In this document: piece after piece, positions 16,150 through 24,718 of the stretch
Layout of the letters: the number at the start of each line of letters is the position of its first letter
Numbering within the stretch: the first letter of the stretch is position 1
Assembly (NCBI RefSeq): GCF_001982635.1
Contig: NZ_MKFI01000007.1
Location: forward strand, 248,001 to 312,000
DNA length: 64,000 nt
Reading direction: 5' to 3'
Source: Bradyrhizobium mercantei
Lineage (GTDB): Bacteria > Pseudomonadota > Alphaproteobacteria > Rhizobiales > Xanthobacteraceae
Translations under genes and position numbers: made by a program
Notes under the pieces: generated by a model
Seen by the model: the letters and a program-made list of their open reading frames with translations, nothing else
The model's database searches: none
Told to the model about the DNA's origin: nothing

Positions 16150-17736
16150 ATGGTTGGACTGCGGCCGAATATTTCAATACGGCTTGGGGCCGCGATCAGG
16201 GAACAACGCAGGGACCAGCATTCGGGCGTTGAGGTTGATCCCCTGGTTCCGTCGATCGGAACAAACTCCGAGGTCGAGCGCCTTCGCGGCGTCATTGCAC
16301 GCCTGATGCATACGGCGGCGCATGACCAGCTGACCGGACTTCCGACGCGCAGCCTGCTGCTTGAACGACTGGATCGTGAATTGGCGCGCGAGGCCGATGA
16401 CGGCGCGCGCATCGCGGTTCTGTTCGTCGATCTCGACAATTTCAAGCTCGTCAACGATTCACTCGGCCACAGCAGCGGCGACAAGGTGCTGACCGAGATG
16501 GCCCGGCGCATCGTTGCATGTCTTGATCCGGACGATACGGCGAGCCGGTTCGGCGGCGACGAGATGGTGATCCTGCATCCGCGTGCCTCGGACTCCTCCG
16601 GAGCGGCGCTCGGCAGACGGATCCTTGCCGCCCTGGCCGAGCCGATCCTGCTCTCCGGCAAGGAAGTCGTGGTCTCGGCAAGCGTCGGGCTCGCGCACTG
16701 CACGCCGGGCACCAAGTGCGCCGAGCAATTGCTCCGCGAGGCGGACACCGCGCTCTACGCGGCGAAGGTCCGCGGCCGGGCGCGGCTGGCGGAGTTCAAC
16801 GACGAGCTGCATGCCCGCGCCGAGAAGCGCGTCCAGATCGAATCCGATCTGCGGGCGGCGCTGCGGGAGTCACAGCTGTTTGTCGAGTATCAGCCGCAGG
16901 TCCGCTTGAAGGACGGATGCGTCGTCGGTGTCGAGGCGCTGGTGCGCTGGCGGCATCCCGAACGCGGCATCATCTCGCCCGCCGACTTCATTCCCGTCGC
17001 CGAGGAATGCGGGCTCATCGTCAAGATCGGTCGGCAGGTACTGCGGGAATCCTGCCGCCAGCTCGCCGAGTGGACCAGGCAGATGCCGGGCTGCCGGCTG
17101 GCCATGACCGTCAACGTGTCGCCGCGGGAGATCGCGGAGCCGACTTTCATCGACGAGCTCAGCCAGGTTCTCGCCTCGACCAATGTCGATCCGACCGCCT
17201 TGTGCCTCGAAATCACCGAAAGCGTCATGATGAGCGCACCTGAGGAGGTCGTTCGGGTTCTCGATCAGATCCGGCAGCTTGGTGTGTTCGTCGCGATCGA
17301 CGATTTCGGGACCGAACACTCGTCGCTGTCGCGGCTGCGCGACATGCCGGCCGAAGTCTTGAAGATCGACCGCAGCTTCATCGACGGTCTCAGCAGCGAG
17401 CCCGGCGATACCGCGATCGTGTCGTCGATCCTGAGCCTGGCCTACGCGATGGGCAAGCACACCATCGCCGAGGGCGTGGAACGGAGCGAGCAGGCCGCCA
17501 TGCTGCTCCGCATGGGATGCGACGTCGCGCAAGGCTATTTCTTTTCGCGGCCGGTTGCGGCCGAACAGATCGCGCCGATGCTGAGCAAGGCACTCTGGCA
17601 CCCGAGTTCGGGACGCGCGCTGCACGCCGCGCAGCCCGTGGAAGGACCGGTGCGGCGCGGCCATCATTATTTCATCGATGAATTCCTTGATCACATCGGG
17701 GCGCCGATGGGCACCAAGGCCACGGTGTCGCGATGA
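16150..17736 (+). CDS. GGDEF-EAL protein (cyclic-di-GMP turnover)
   Basis: About 528 residues from the ATG at 16150 (purine-rich GGGGACAGGGAG upstream); a TTG at 16090 in the same frame is an alternative start. No transmembrane or PAS domain is present. The GGDEF domain begins HDQLTGLPTRSLLLERL and has SRFGGDEM, so the last signature residue is Met rather than Phe; activity may be kept or weakened. The EAL domain has VGVEALVRW, NVSP, ITES, IDDFGTEHSSLSRL, KIDRSFI and IAEGVE, the metal and substrate set of an active phosphodiesterase. Its stop overlaps the start of a seven-helix membrane protein, which may supply the missing sensory input. Confidence 0.92.
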   Translation: MVGLRPNISIRLGAAIREQRRDQHSGVEVDPLVPSIGTNSEVERLRGVIARLMHTAAHDQLTGLPTRSLLLERLDRELAREADDGARIAVLFVDLDNFKLVNDSLGHSSGDKVLTEMARRIVACLDPDDTASRFGGDEMVILHPRASDSSGAALGRRILAALAEPILLSGKEVVVSASVGLAHCTPGTKCAEQLLREADTALYAAKVRGRARLAEFNDELHARAEKRVQIESDLRAALRESQLFVEYQPQVRLKDGCVVGVEALVRWRHPERGIISPADFIPVAEECGLIVKIGRQVLRESCRQLAEWTRQMPGCRLAMTVNVSPREIAEPTFIDELSQVLASTNVDPTALCLEITESVMMSAPEEVVRVLDQIRQLGVFVAIDDFGTEHSSLSRLRDMPAEVLKIDRSFIDGLSSEPGDTAIVSSILSLAYAMGKHTIAEGVERSEQAAMLLRMGCDVAQGYFFSRPVAAEQIAPMLSKALWHPSSGRALHAAQPVEGPVRRGHHYFIDEFLDHIGAPMGTKATVSR

Positions 17737-18569
17737 TGTACGCGGTCATCGGCCTCAGCAATCTGGCGATCGGGCTGGCCTACGCGGGCCTCGGACTGTT
17801 GTCGGCCTGGGAAACGGTCAGCCTGCATCGTTACCGGGGCTGGTCGCGCTTCGGCATCGGATTTTCGATGATGGCCGCGAGCTGCGGCCCGCATCATCTG
17901 GTGCACGGCTTCCAGGTGCTGCAAGGCGAAAGCGTGTCCTGGTCGATGTTCGCCGTCACCCTGCTCGGGCTGCCGGCGGGACTGACCTTTGTGTTCCTGC
18001 GGTTCGAGACCATGTTGGGCGGCCAGGGCGAGCGCTTGATCGCCCTCTCGCCGCATCGCGCGATGTTGCTGGTCGGCGGCTTCGCCATCACCGCGGGCTG
18101 GCTCGCGGCCTGGGCGATGGCCGAGCCCGGCGCAAACGTCCCCTTCCTCTGCACATCGGCCGATCTTGCCGCGCGCGTGACGGCTCCAAGCACATGGATC
18201 AACGTCGCGTCGGTTACGTTCTTCGCCAACGTGTTCGTGACCGTGACCTACGGCCTGGTCGGCTGGTATCTCGGTGACCATCAGGTGCGCCGCCATCTTG
18301 CGACCGGCGTCTGGTCGCTGTCCGGTGCTGCGCTGACGGGTGTGTTCTTCAGCTGCGGACTGATCCACCTCATCGATGCCACGACACAGGGCAGCGGCTC
18401 GATGCTCGTGTTCGACCTGATCGGTATTCCCGCCTCGGTCTACTTCCTGTGGGTCGTCGAGCAGCTGCACAGCGATTCCGTGCTGGACTGGAATCGGCGT
18501 CCGCTGGTCGGCGCCGCGGCCGCGCCGGCGCGGCCCTCACCCTGGAGCGGCAGCAACGTGCAGCCTTGA
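17733..18569 (+). CDS. seven-helix membrane protein coupled to the GGDEF-EAL gene
   Basis: 278 residues with seven evident hydrophobic helices. Helix 2 carries SCGPHHLVHG and helix 6 FFSCGLIHLID, so conserved-looking His and Cys residues lie in facing helices, recalling metal-binding sensor domains such as MHYT though the motif itself differs. The short C-terminal tail is Pro/Ala-rich. The ATG at 17733 overlaps the TGA of the GGDEF-EAL gene (ATGA), so the proteins are made together. A role as a membrane sensor or partner for c-di-GMP turnover is inferred. Family not recognised. Confidence 0.82.
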   Translation: MMYAVIGLSNLAIGLAYAGLGLLSAWETVSLHRYRGWSRFGIGFSMMAASCGPHHLVHGFQVLQGESVSWSMFAVTLLGLPAGLTFVFLRFETMLGGQGERLIALSPHRAMLLVGGFAITAGWLAAWAMAEPGANVPFLCTSADLAARVTAPSTWINVASVTFFANVFVTVTYGLVGWYLGDHQVRRHLATGVWSLSGAALTGVFFSCGLIHLIDATTQGSGSMLVFDLIGIPASVYFLWVVEQLHSDSVLDWNRRPLVGAAAAPARPSPWSGSNVQP

Positions 18570-19167
18570 CCGGCCTTGTTGTTGCCGAGGCTCTTGAGCT
18601 TAGGGGTCCGTCACTCGCTTGGTTCAGGCCGCCGCGAATTGTCCGGCGGCGTCATGACCACGACGAACAACATGTTGATCAGCACCCAGATCGAAAGCAG
18701 GCTCAGAGCGGTGTGCACGGTGGCATCCAATGAAGCGGGAGGCGTCGATCAACCGACGCCGTAGCCAACGGGGTAGCAGCACCAACGACGAAATGCGACG
18801 CGTAGTAGCCCGGGCGTGATTCTACGGGGTATCATCGGGCCTGCGCGCGCCTCGCGCGAACCACGAGCGGTCCATATGTCGCCGTTGCCTTGGAGAGCAG
18901 GCAGTCCGCGTGGCGGAACTGCAAGGCGCGCTGCCGGATCGCTAACGCGCGAAACCAGACAGTCTATCCATCTGGTGCCAATCAGGCATACCCCAAACGG
19001 GTCATTCAGGCACCGAACGCCGCCTCCGCGATGACTGGGCCCATGCGCCGCGCGTGGGTTGTCTCACACCGCTGCGAGACGGTAGCGTTGTGGATGCGGT
19101 CCATTCGCGTGGTGCCGCGTTCAAGGGCACTGCTGATCACAGCGCCAAAACTTCCAAGTGAAAACTT
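18570..19167. other. intergenic region ending in an orphan terminator
   Basis: About 600 bp with no supported gene. Several plus-strand open frames (up to 104 codons, 18890-19204) lack a ribosome-binding site, and the longest reads through the terminator hairpin. The plus-strand terminator at its end suggests a short unidentified transcript or read-through from the membrane-protein gene. Confidence 0.5.
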
Positions 19168-19202
19168 GACCCCGGCGCTTCCCGCTGGGGTCTTTTCTTT
19201 TT
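19168..19202 (+). terminator. intrinsic terminator
   Basis: GACCCC-GGCG ... CGCT-GGGGTC stem (19168-19192) followed on the plus strand by TTTTCTTTTT. It is a textbook shape for plus-strand termination; on the minus strand only a displaced TTTT follows. Confidence 0.8.
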
Positions 19203-19278
19203 GATCGGCGCGCCTCCGCAATCCGCGCGCGCCCGTCACGTGGCGGCTGGTCGCGACGCGGAAGAGATCGCAAATCGC

Positions 19279-19455
19279 TCAGACATGAGGCTTCTCGGCC
19301 TTGTCGGAAGCGGCCTTGTCGGTTGCGCCGCCTTCAGCCATTGCCTCGACAGCCTCGATCACACGCCACCGCTCCGCTCGATCCTTGATCGAGCGAAATG
19401 CTCGCAGCAGCCGGAAAATATCTGCGGCGTCTCGAGCGAGTTGCTCCTTCGTCAA
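19279..19455 (-). CDS. small helical protein of unknown function
   Basis: About 58 residues from a TTG at 19455, which has ACGAGGA 8 bp upstream; a GTG at 19491 would add 12 residues. The sequence TKEQLARDAADIFRLLRAFR continues with a charged helix ERWRVIEAVEAMAE and a Lys/Asp-rich tail. The regular heptad-like spacing suggests a two-helix soluble protein. No catalytic motif is visible. Confidence 0.6.
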   Translation of the reverse strand: MTKEQLARDAADIFRLLRAFRSIKDRAERWRVIEAVEAMAEGGATDKAASDKAEKPHV

Positions 19456-19602
19456 AATGAATCCTCGTGATCGGTCTCGCGGAATGCTCACTCCGCAGCC
19501 GGCTGAAAAAACGCCGCTGGCAGTTCTGGAAATTGAGACATGATCAGGCGAAAAAGCCCGCTATGCAAGTCTCGCCATACCAGCCGCACGAATGCGAGCG
19601 GC

Positions 19603-19890
19603 TCAGATCGCGCCGGCGATGAGGAGGACGTTGTTGATGACGGGCGTGGAGCAGAACGCCGCGACAAGGGCGATATTGAAAACGTTCTTGCTGCGCCAGA
19701 GCAGCGCCATGACGACAAACGTCAGGCCCAGTTTCGGTATCATCCACCAGGCTCCGAACCATGTCTGAGCCATGTGCATGAACGGATTCGCTTCATTGAA
19801 GCCGAGTTCAAGAATCTTGTTGGTGGTCGCGAGATCGGCGCATCCGAGCAGCAGCACGAAGAGCACCAGCAATACCTTAACGAAATTCAT
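19603..19890 (-). CDS. DUF5658-like small membrane protein
   Basis: 95 residues with three hydrophobic helices (LLVLFVLLLGCADLATT, WWMIPKLGLTFVVMALLW, NIALVAAFCSTPVINNVLLI). The layout with polar D-ATTN at the end of helix 1 and the NPFM motif before helix 2 matches the DUF5658 family as remembered. Start at 19890 fits the hydrophobic N-terminus. Function unknown. Confidence 0.8.
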   Translation of the reverse strand: MNFVKVLLVLFVLLLGCADLATTNKILELGFNEANPFMHMAQTWFGAWWMIPKLGLTFVVMALLWRSKNVFNIALVAAFCSTPVINNVLLIAGAI

Positions 19891-20490
19891 TTCAGCCTCT
19901 CGGTACGGACCGCCGGACTGTCAAAGAGGCCCTACGTAACACCGATTCATTAATTGTTCGTTCGGCCGGCAGATTGCAACGGAGGACGGCTGGATAGGTT
20001 CCATGCAGCCTGATCTCACCATGATTCCTGCGCATGCAGATCGCGATTCAAACCGTGTCGCGAGAGCGCGGATGTTGGACTCGCAAGCCCGTGCAACACA
20101 TTCGGTGTCGTCCCGGCGCAGGCTTGGAGGGAGTCATGGCCTAGCGGAGAGGTGTCTGCGCAACTGCGCATCCGGTGAGCCGCGGCCTCCCGGCTCAAAC
20201 ACTGCCGTCTCTGGAATGCTGGATCACCCGCATGCACGGGTGATGACATCGAACCAGGTTTGACAGGCCCGCCGACGCCCCGTTGGGCTTCGGTGCCGTC
20301 GTCCGTCTTCGCTTTCACTTCGTTCAAGCTACGCCGGACACGCTTCGCTGGCGGTCTCCGGCGTGGCTGCGCCACGCGAAGCCACGATAGTGATGAGGCC
20401 TGGCTTGCCGAGCCGAAGCTCGCGGCCACAGCCCGCCTTCGCCCTTTGGGCTTCGGCGCGGCATCCTTCTCTCGCTGCGCGAGCGAAGGA
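19891..20490. other. repeat-rich intergenic region
   Basis: 600 bp without a gene. It contains short palindromes typical of Bradyrhizobium intergenic repeats, for example CACCCG-CATG-CACGGGTG near 20226-20245, GGCGTGGC-TGC-GCCACGC near 20358-20378, and the hairpin at 20462-20492. The many open frames here are repeat artefacts. Confidence 0.6.
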
Positions 20491-20492
20491 TG
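20462..20492. repeat. long hairpin abutting the tRNA-Val 3' end
   Basis: CATCCTTC-T-CTCGC ... GCGAG-C-GAAGGATG is an almost perfect palindrome with a 14-bp stem containing one mismatch and a 3-base loop. On the minus strand it starts within the encoded CCA end of the tRNA, with no spacer. Confidence 0.8.
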
Positions 20493-20565
20493 GTGGGTGC
20501 GACAGGGATCGAACCTGTGACCCCTACCATGTCAAGGTAGTGCTCTCCCGCTGAGCTACGCACCC
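20491..20565 (-). tRNA. tRNA-Val (GAC anticodon)
   Basis: The minus strand reads a complete 75-nt cloverleaf: acceptor GGGTGCG pairing with CGCACCC, D-loop AGCTCAGCGGGAGAGC, anticodon stem-loop CTACCTTGACATGGTAG with anticodon GAC, T-arm with GGTTCGATCCC, discriminator A, and an encoded CCA (20493-20491). Confidence 0.97.
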
Positions 20566-20644
20566 AAAGCCATGTTTGGATCGGGACCCTATAACGGACC
20601 GCGGCGGGGCAGGCAAGGATACAAAGTGAAGGTTTTTTGGCGAA

Positions 20645-21004
20645 TCAGGCCGCCAGCAACTTGTTCACTTCGCTAACCAATTCCCTGAGGTGCACCGGCT
20701 TGGCCAGCACCTTGGCGTTTTTCGGCGCCTCCGAATCGGAATTGAGGGCCACGGCGGCGAAGCCGGTGATGAACATGATCTTGATGTCGGGATCGAGTTC
20801 CGAGGCGCGGCGTGCCAGCTCGATGCCGTCCATCTCGGGCATCACGATGTCGGTGAGCAGCATTTCGAACGGCTCCTCGCGCAGCCGCTGGTAGGCCGAC
20901 ATGCCGTTGTCGTGCGGCGAGACCTTGAAACCGGCGTTTTCGAGCGCCTTGACCAGGAAGCGGCGCATATCAGTGTCGTCTTCGGCGAGAAGAATTTTCG
21001 GCAT
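20645..21004 (-). CDS. cpdR: CpdR-like single-domain response regulator
   Basis: 119 residues, a stand-alone receiver domain. The acidic pair is at residues 9-10 (LLAEDDTDM), the phospho-acceptor is Asp52 (MLLTDIVMPEMDG), and the conserved Lys is Lys102 (VLAKPVHLRELV). The ATG at 21004 (MPKILLAEDD) is chosen because the upstream part of the open frame has no homology and the start matches CpdR exactly as remembered. In Caulobacter CpdR, unphosphorylated, delivers ClpXP to substrates such as CtrA; the same cell-cycle role is likely here. Confidence 0.93.
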   Translation of the reverse strand: MPKILLAEDDTDMRRFLVKALENAGFKVSPHDNGMSAYQRLREEPFEMLLTDIVMPEMDGIELARRASELDPDIKIMFITGFAAVALNSDSEAPKNAKVLAKPVHLRELVSEVNKLLAA

Positions 21005-21308
21005 GGCAGGAATCGTCGAATCCGGCTGGAGGATCAGTCCGAGCAGTAAGCCCGACAGACAGTAAATTTCGAGTGAAATTGGCGTCAAGCCTGAGGCGGC
21101 GGGCGCCGGCTATTTGTGGACCTTACCACGCGTCGGATCGATCGGGTGCGGCATTTCCTGCTCTTAAGACGCGTTCCAGCGGAAACCGCGCTCTTTTCAC
21201 TTGGCAGAATGATCGCGATTACCGACAATGCCCGCCCATAAATCTCCGCTTTTCCGGCAGAATCAGTTCTTGCGGGGCAAGGCGGACGCAAGGGACGGCG
21301 CCAAGGGA

Positions 21309-22196
21309 ATGACCGAATTTGCTGGCGAGTTGTCGCCCCCGTTCGAGATCGTTGAGCCGCAGGCTTGGCGCGCGCCGATCATCTTCAATTCCCCGCATTC
21401 GGGCTCGGTCTATCCTGCCGAATTCCTCGAGGCGTCGCGAATCGATGTGGCCGCGCTGCGCCGCTCCGAAGACTCTTTCATGGACGAGTTGATCGCAGGC
21501 CTCAGCGATCGCGGCTTCCCGATCGTCCGGGTCAACTTCCCGCGCTCCTATGTCGACGTGAACCGCGAGCCCTATGAGCTCGACCCGCGGATGTTCACCG
21601 GGCGGCTGCCGAGCTTTGCCAACACGCGCTCGATGCGGGTGGCCGGCGGGCTGGGCACCATCCCGCGCGTGGTCGGCGACGGCCAGGAGATCTACCGCGA
21701 GCGGCTCGACGTCGACGAGGCGCTGCGGCGGATCGAGGTGCTCTACAAGCCCTATCACCGCGCGCTGCGCCGGCTGATCAACAAGGCGCACCAGGCGTTC
21801 GGCGCCGTGATCGTGGTCGACTGCCACTCGATGCCGTCGGTCGGCGTGTCGCGCGACGAGCCGCGCCGCCCCGACGTCGTGATCGGCGACCGCTACGGCA
21901 CGAGCTGCGCGCCGCTGCTGCCCGACCTGGTCGAGGAGATCCTGAGCTCGCTCGGCTATTCGATCGGCCGCAACAAGCCCTATGCCGGTGGCTTCATCAC
22001 CGAGCATTACGGCAATCCGGCAAGCGGCCTGCACACCGTGCAGATCGAGCTGAACCGCGCGGTCTATATGGATGAGCGGCGCCGCGAGCGCGGGCCGCGC
22101 TTCGCCCAGGTGGCGGCAGACTTTGCGACGCTGGCTGATGCGCTCGCGAAAATTCCCTTCGGAGATCTCGGCCCGTTCCAGGCGGCCGCGGAGTAG
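21309..22196 (+). CDS. N-formylglutamate amidohydrolase family protein
   Basis: 295 residues from the ATG at 21309 (MTEFAGELSPPFEI); an in-frame ATG at 21228 would add 27 residues without homology. Features include FNSPHSGSVYP near the N-terminus, RVNFPRSYVDVNREPYELDP, VVDCHSMPS (likely metal-binding Asp/His), and HTVQIELNRAVYMDE near the C-terminus. The family hydrolyses N-formylglutamate or related amides, as in histidine breakdown (HutG type). It lies upstream of hisN but other hut genes are absent. Confidence 0.88.
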   Translation: MTEFAGELSPPFEIVEPQAWRAPIIFNSPHSGSVYPAEFLEASRIDVAALRRSEDSFMDELIAGLSDRGFPIVRVNFPRSYVDVNREPYELDPRMFTGRLPSFANTRSMRVAGGLGTIPRVVGDGQEIYRERLDVDEALRRIEVLYKPYHRALRRLINKAHQAFGAVIVVDCHSMPSVGVSRDEPRRPDVVIGDRYGTSCAPLLPDLVEEILSSLGYSIGRNKPYAGGFITEHYGNPASGLHTVQIELNRAVYMDERRRERGPRFAQVAADFATLADALAKIPFGDLGPFQAAAE

Positions 22197-22347
22197 CCGC
22201 GTCTTTGGACCGGTGCCGTGGTGACCGGCGAAGTCGTGAACGGCGAATTCAATTGGTGGCGCAGCGAGCGCTGGAATTGGATTCCAGGTTCATGCGTGGA
22301 AACGTTGAGCCAAGGAAAGGCCAAGGAAGGGCTAAGCAAGCGCCAAG

Positions 22348-22379
22348 AAAAAAGGGCCGCTTGAATGAACAAGCGGCCC
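22348..22379 (-). terminator. intrinsic terminator of the candidate sRNA
   Basis: A 10-bp perfect stem with loop TTCATT, followed by six T residues on the minus strand. The neighbouring coding genes on both sides are on the plus strand. Confidence 0.85.
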
Positions 22380-22435
22380 AAGTCTAGGGAGGAAACGCCC
22401 AAGGAGGGCAGCGATAGCGCGAGGCGCTACCGCAC
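22348..22435 (-). ncRNA. candidate trans-acting sRNA with anti-Shine-Dalgarno loops
   Basis: On the minus strand a promoter-like pair (22470-22442) is followed by three hairpins: GCGGTAGCGC-CTC-GCGCTATCGC (22433-22411), GCCC-TCCTT-GGGC (22409-22397) with an SD-complementary loop, a single-stranded TTTCCTCCC segment (about 22395-22387), and the terminator GGGCCGCTTG ... CAAGCGGCCC-TTTTTT (22379-22348). No protein gene lies on this strand to use the terminator. The exposed CCTCC motifs are typical of alphaproteobacterial sRNAs that block ribosome-binding sites. Confidence 0.75.
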
Positions 22436-22441
22436 CGCAAC

Positions 22442-22470
22442 AATATGCGACCGCGCTGCACAAAACGCAA
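22442..22470 (-). promoter_or_regulatory. sigma-70-like promoter of the candidate sRNA
   Basis: TTGCGT (22470-22465) and CATATT (22447-22442) on the minus strand, separated by exactly 17 bp. A start near 22435 puts the first hairpin at the 5' end of the RNA. Confidence 0.6.
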
Positions 22471-22743
22471 GAACTTTCGAAACATTTCCTGCGTATTTGT
22501 TAGTAGGCTGTCGAATTTGTCACAGGCCAACTCGGTAAAATTAGTTACAGCAAAATCAAATAGTTACACGAGAAAACGGTAACGGCCGGCGCTTTGCGCA
22601 TAGCTTGTATACCAGAACTCGCAACTTCGTGATCCGCTCTGGAGCCTGGGAGGCTTTCGAATCCGAAGCCAAACGAAAGTCCGGAACCCGACATCGGGGC
22701 GGGATAACACTCCGTTAACCGTGCGCGCTGCATCGGATTGAGC
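22471..22743. other. intergenic region upstream of hisN
   Basis: About 270 bp of relatively AT-rich sequence between the sRNA promoter and the repeat at 22744. It may hold divergent promoters; GTTAC motifs recur near 22546, 22563 and 22579. No gene is supported. Confidence 0.4.
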
Positions 22744-22797
22744 TAGAGCGTTTTCAAGCGAAGTGGATACCGGTTCGCGCAAAGAAAACGCGTCAAA
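22744..22797 (+). repeat. dispersed intergenic repeat, family A, copy 1
   Basis: TAGAGCGTTTTC ... CGGTTCGCG ... AGAAAACGCGTCAAA. The ends are complementary (GCGTTTTC/GAAAACGC), forming a hairpin. Two further copies lie at 26465-26519 and 60744-60794 in the opposite orientation. Confidence 0.9.
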
Positions 22798-22900
22798 CAG
22801 AGATCTCGAGCCTCGTTCCGATTTCATCGAAACGGAAAAGGCTCTAGGCAAGAGCGTATCCGGTTTCTACCGCGTCGTTTGCGCATTTCAGGGACATGCC

Positions 22901-23680
22901 GTGACGGTCATCGACTTTACCGCCTTCATCGGCCGCCTCGCGACCGCGTCCGGCGAAACCATCCTGCCCTTCTTCCGCACCTCGCTCTCGGTCGACAACA
23001 AGAGCTCGAACGATTTCGATCCGGTCACCGAGGCCGACCGGGCGGCGGAAGCGGTGATGCGGCGGCTGATCAAGTCGAACTTCCCCCAGCACGGCATCGT
23101 CGGCGAGGAATTCGGCACCGAGCGCGAGGACGCCGACTACGTCTGGGTGCTCGATCCGATCGACGGCACGAAGTCCTTCATCGCCGGCTTTCCGATCTGG
23201 GGCACGCTGATCGCGCTGCTGCACAAAGGTACGCCGGTATTCGGCATGATGCACCAGCCCTATATCGGCGAGCGCTTCTCCGGCGACAACGGCTCGGCGC
23301 ATTACTCGGGCCCGTCAGGCGAGCGGCGGCTCTCGGTGCGGCGCTGCGCCTCGTTGAAGGAGGCAACCGTCTTCACCACGAGCCCGCTGCTGATGAATCC
23401 GGATGACCGCGCCCGCTTCGGCCGCATCGAGAATGCGACGCGGCTGTCGCGCTATGGCGGCGACTGCTATTCCTACTGCATGCTCGCGGCCGGCCATCTC
23501 GACCTCGTGGTCGAGACCGAGCTGAAACCCTACGACATTGCCGGCCTGATCCCGATCATCACCGGTGCCGGCGGCATCGTGACCACCTGGGACGGCAAGC
23601 CGGCGCAAGGCGGCGGCCGCATCATCGCAGCCGGCGACCCGCGCGTGCATGAAGCCGCGATGAAGCTGCTGAACGCCTGA
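22901..23680 (+). CDS. hisN: histidinol-phosphatase, inositol-monophosphatase superfamily
   Basis: 259 residues from a GTG at 22901 (CAGGGAC upstream). An in-frame ATG at 22763 would lie inside repeat A and is rejected. Metal-binding motifs of the family are present: FDPVTEADRAAE, HGIVGEEFGTE, WVLDPIDGTKSFIAGFP and, near the C-terminus, ELKPYDIAGLIPII. The GTKSF form and length are typical of HisN, which dephosphorylates histidinol phosphate in histidine synthesis, rather than of SuhB. Other his genes are not nearby. Confidence 0.9.
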   Translation: MTVIDFTAFIGRLATASGETILPFFRTSLSVDNKSSNDFDPVTEADRAAEAVMRRLIKSNFPQHGIVGEEFGTEREDADYVWVLDPIDGTKSFIAGFPIWGTLIALLHKGTPVFGMMHQPYIGERFSGDNGSAHYSGPSGERRLSVRRCASLKEATVFTTSPLLMNPDDRARFGRIENATRLSRYGGDCYSYCMLAAGHLDLVVETELKPYDIAGLIPIITGAGGIVTTWDGKPAQGGGRIIAAGDPRVHEAAMKLLNA

Positions 23681-23749
23681 TCTTGACTTGCCGCGCGACT
23701 GATCCGCGCCCATCCTGACGACAACGAGAAAAGTCAGGGATGGGCGCAC

Positions 23750-24710
23750 ATGACGACTAGCGGCGGGCTGCTGGCAGCCCTTCTCCTGCTTCTCGTGCCC
23801 GTTGCGGCTTCCTCCCAGGAGTTCCCGGCCAAGCCGATCCGGCTGATCGTGCCGTTCCCTCCCGGCGGGCCGAACGACATCATCGCGCGGGTGATCGGGC
23901 AGAAGATGTCGGAACTGGTGAAGCAGCCCATTATGATCGACAATCGCGCCGGCCAGGGCGGCGTGCTCGGCACCGACGCGGTCGCGAAGGCGGCGCCCGA
24001 CGGCTACACGGTCGCGATTGCCAGCGCCGGCGCGCTGGCGATCAGCCCGAGCATGGAGAAGGTCGCCTACGACACGCTGAAGGATCTCGCGCCGGTGACG
24101 CTGGTCGCGACGGTGCCGGAGATGCTGGTGGTCGCAACCGACGTGCCGGCAAGGAACATGAGCGAACTGGTCGCGCTCGCCAAAGCCCAGCCGGGCAAGC
24201 TCAACTTCGCCTCCTCCGGCCCCGGCAGCCTGCCGCATCTGGCCTGCGAATTGTTCAAGCTGACGGCGAAGATCGACATCGTGCACGTGCCCTATCGCGG
24301 CGCGGCGCCTGCGGTGAACGACCTTCTGGGGCAGCAGGTGCAGATGACCTTCCTCGACCTGCCGGTGATCCTGCCGCAGATCAAGGCGGGCGCGCTGCGG
24401 CCGATCGCACTCGGCGGCCGCGCCGACGGCGCCCGACGTGCCGACCACGGCGGAGGCCGGCATGCCCGACCTGATCATCGAGAACTGGTACGGCATGGTC
24501 GCGCCCGCCGGAACGCCGCCGGCGATCGTCGCGAAGCTGAACAAGCTCGCCACCGATGCGATGGCTGATCCGGCGGTCAAGGCCAAGCTCGCCGAGCAGG
24601 GCCTGACGCTGGTCGGCGACACGCCGGAGCATTTCCGCGACTTCGTCGCCGCCGACATCAAGAAATGGGCGAAGGTGATCCAGGACGCCGGCGTGGTGAC
24701 GACGAAGTGA
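23750..24710 (+). pseudogene. Bug/TctC-type tricarboxylate-transporter binding protein, frameshifted
   Basis: The reading starts well: ATG at 23750, signal peptide to about residue 22 (LLAALLLLLVPVAASSQ), then FPAKPIRLIVPFPPGGPNDI and NRAGQGGVLGTDAVAKAAPDGYT, all Bug-family hallmarks, to about 24415 (ALRPIALGG). There homology jumps frame: VPTTAEAGMPDLIIENWYG continues in another frame from about 24435 to the TGA at 24710. The shift is a net +1, in the GC run near 24416-24437. The joined product would be about 319 residues, normal length. It is either a recent frameshift or a sequencing error. Confidence 0.85.
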
Positions 24711-24718
24711 GCATGCCG

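Noticed and set aside
18890..19204. 104-codon plus-strand frame
   Set aside because: It reads through the terminator hairpin at 19168-19202 and has no ribosome-binding site.
20645..21088. Longer CpdR start at 21088
   Set aside because: The added 28 residues are hydrophobic without homology, and the family starts at the ATG at 21004.
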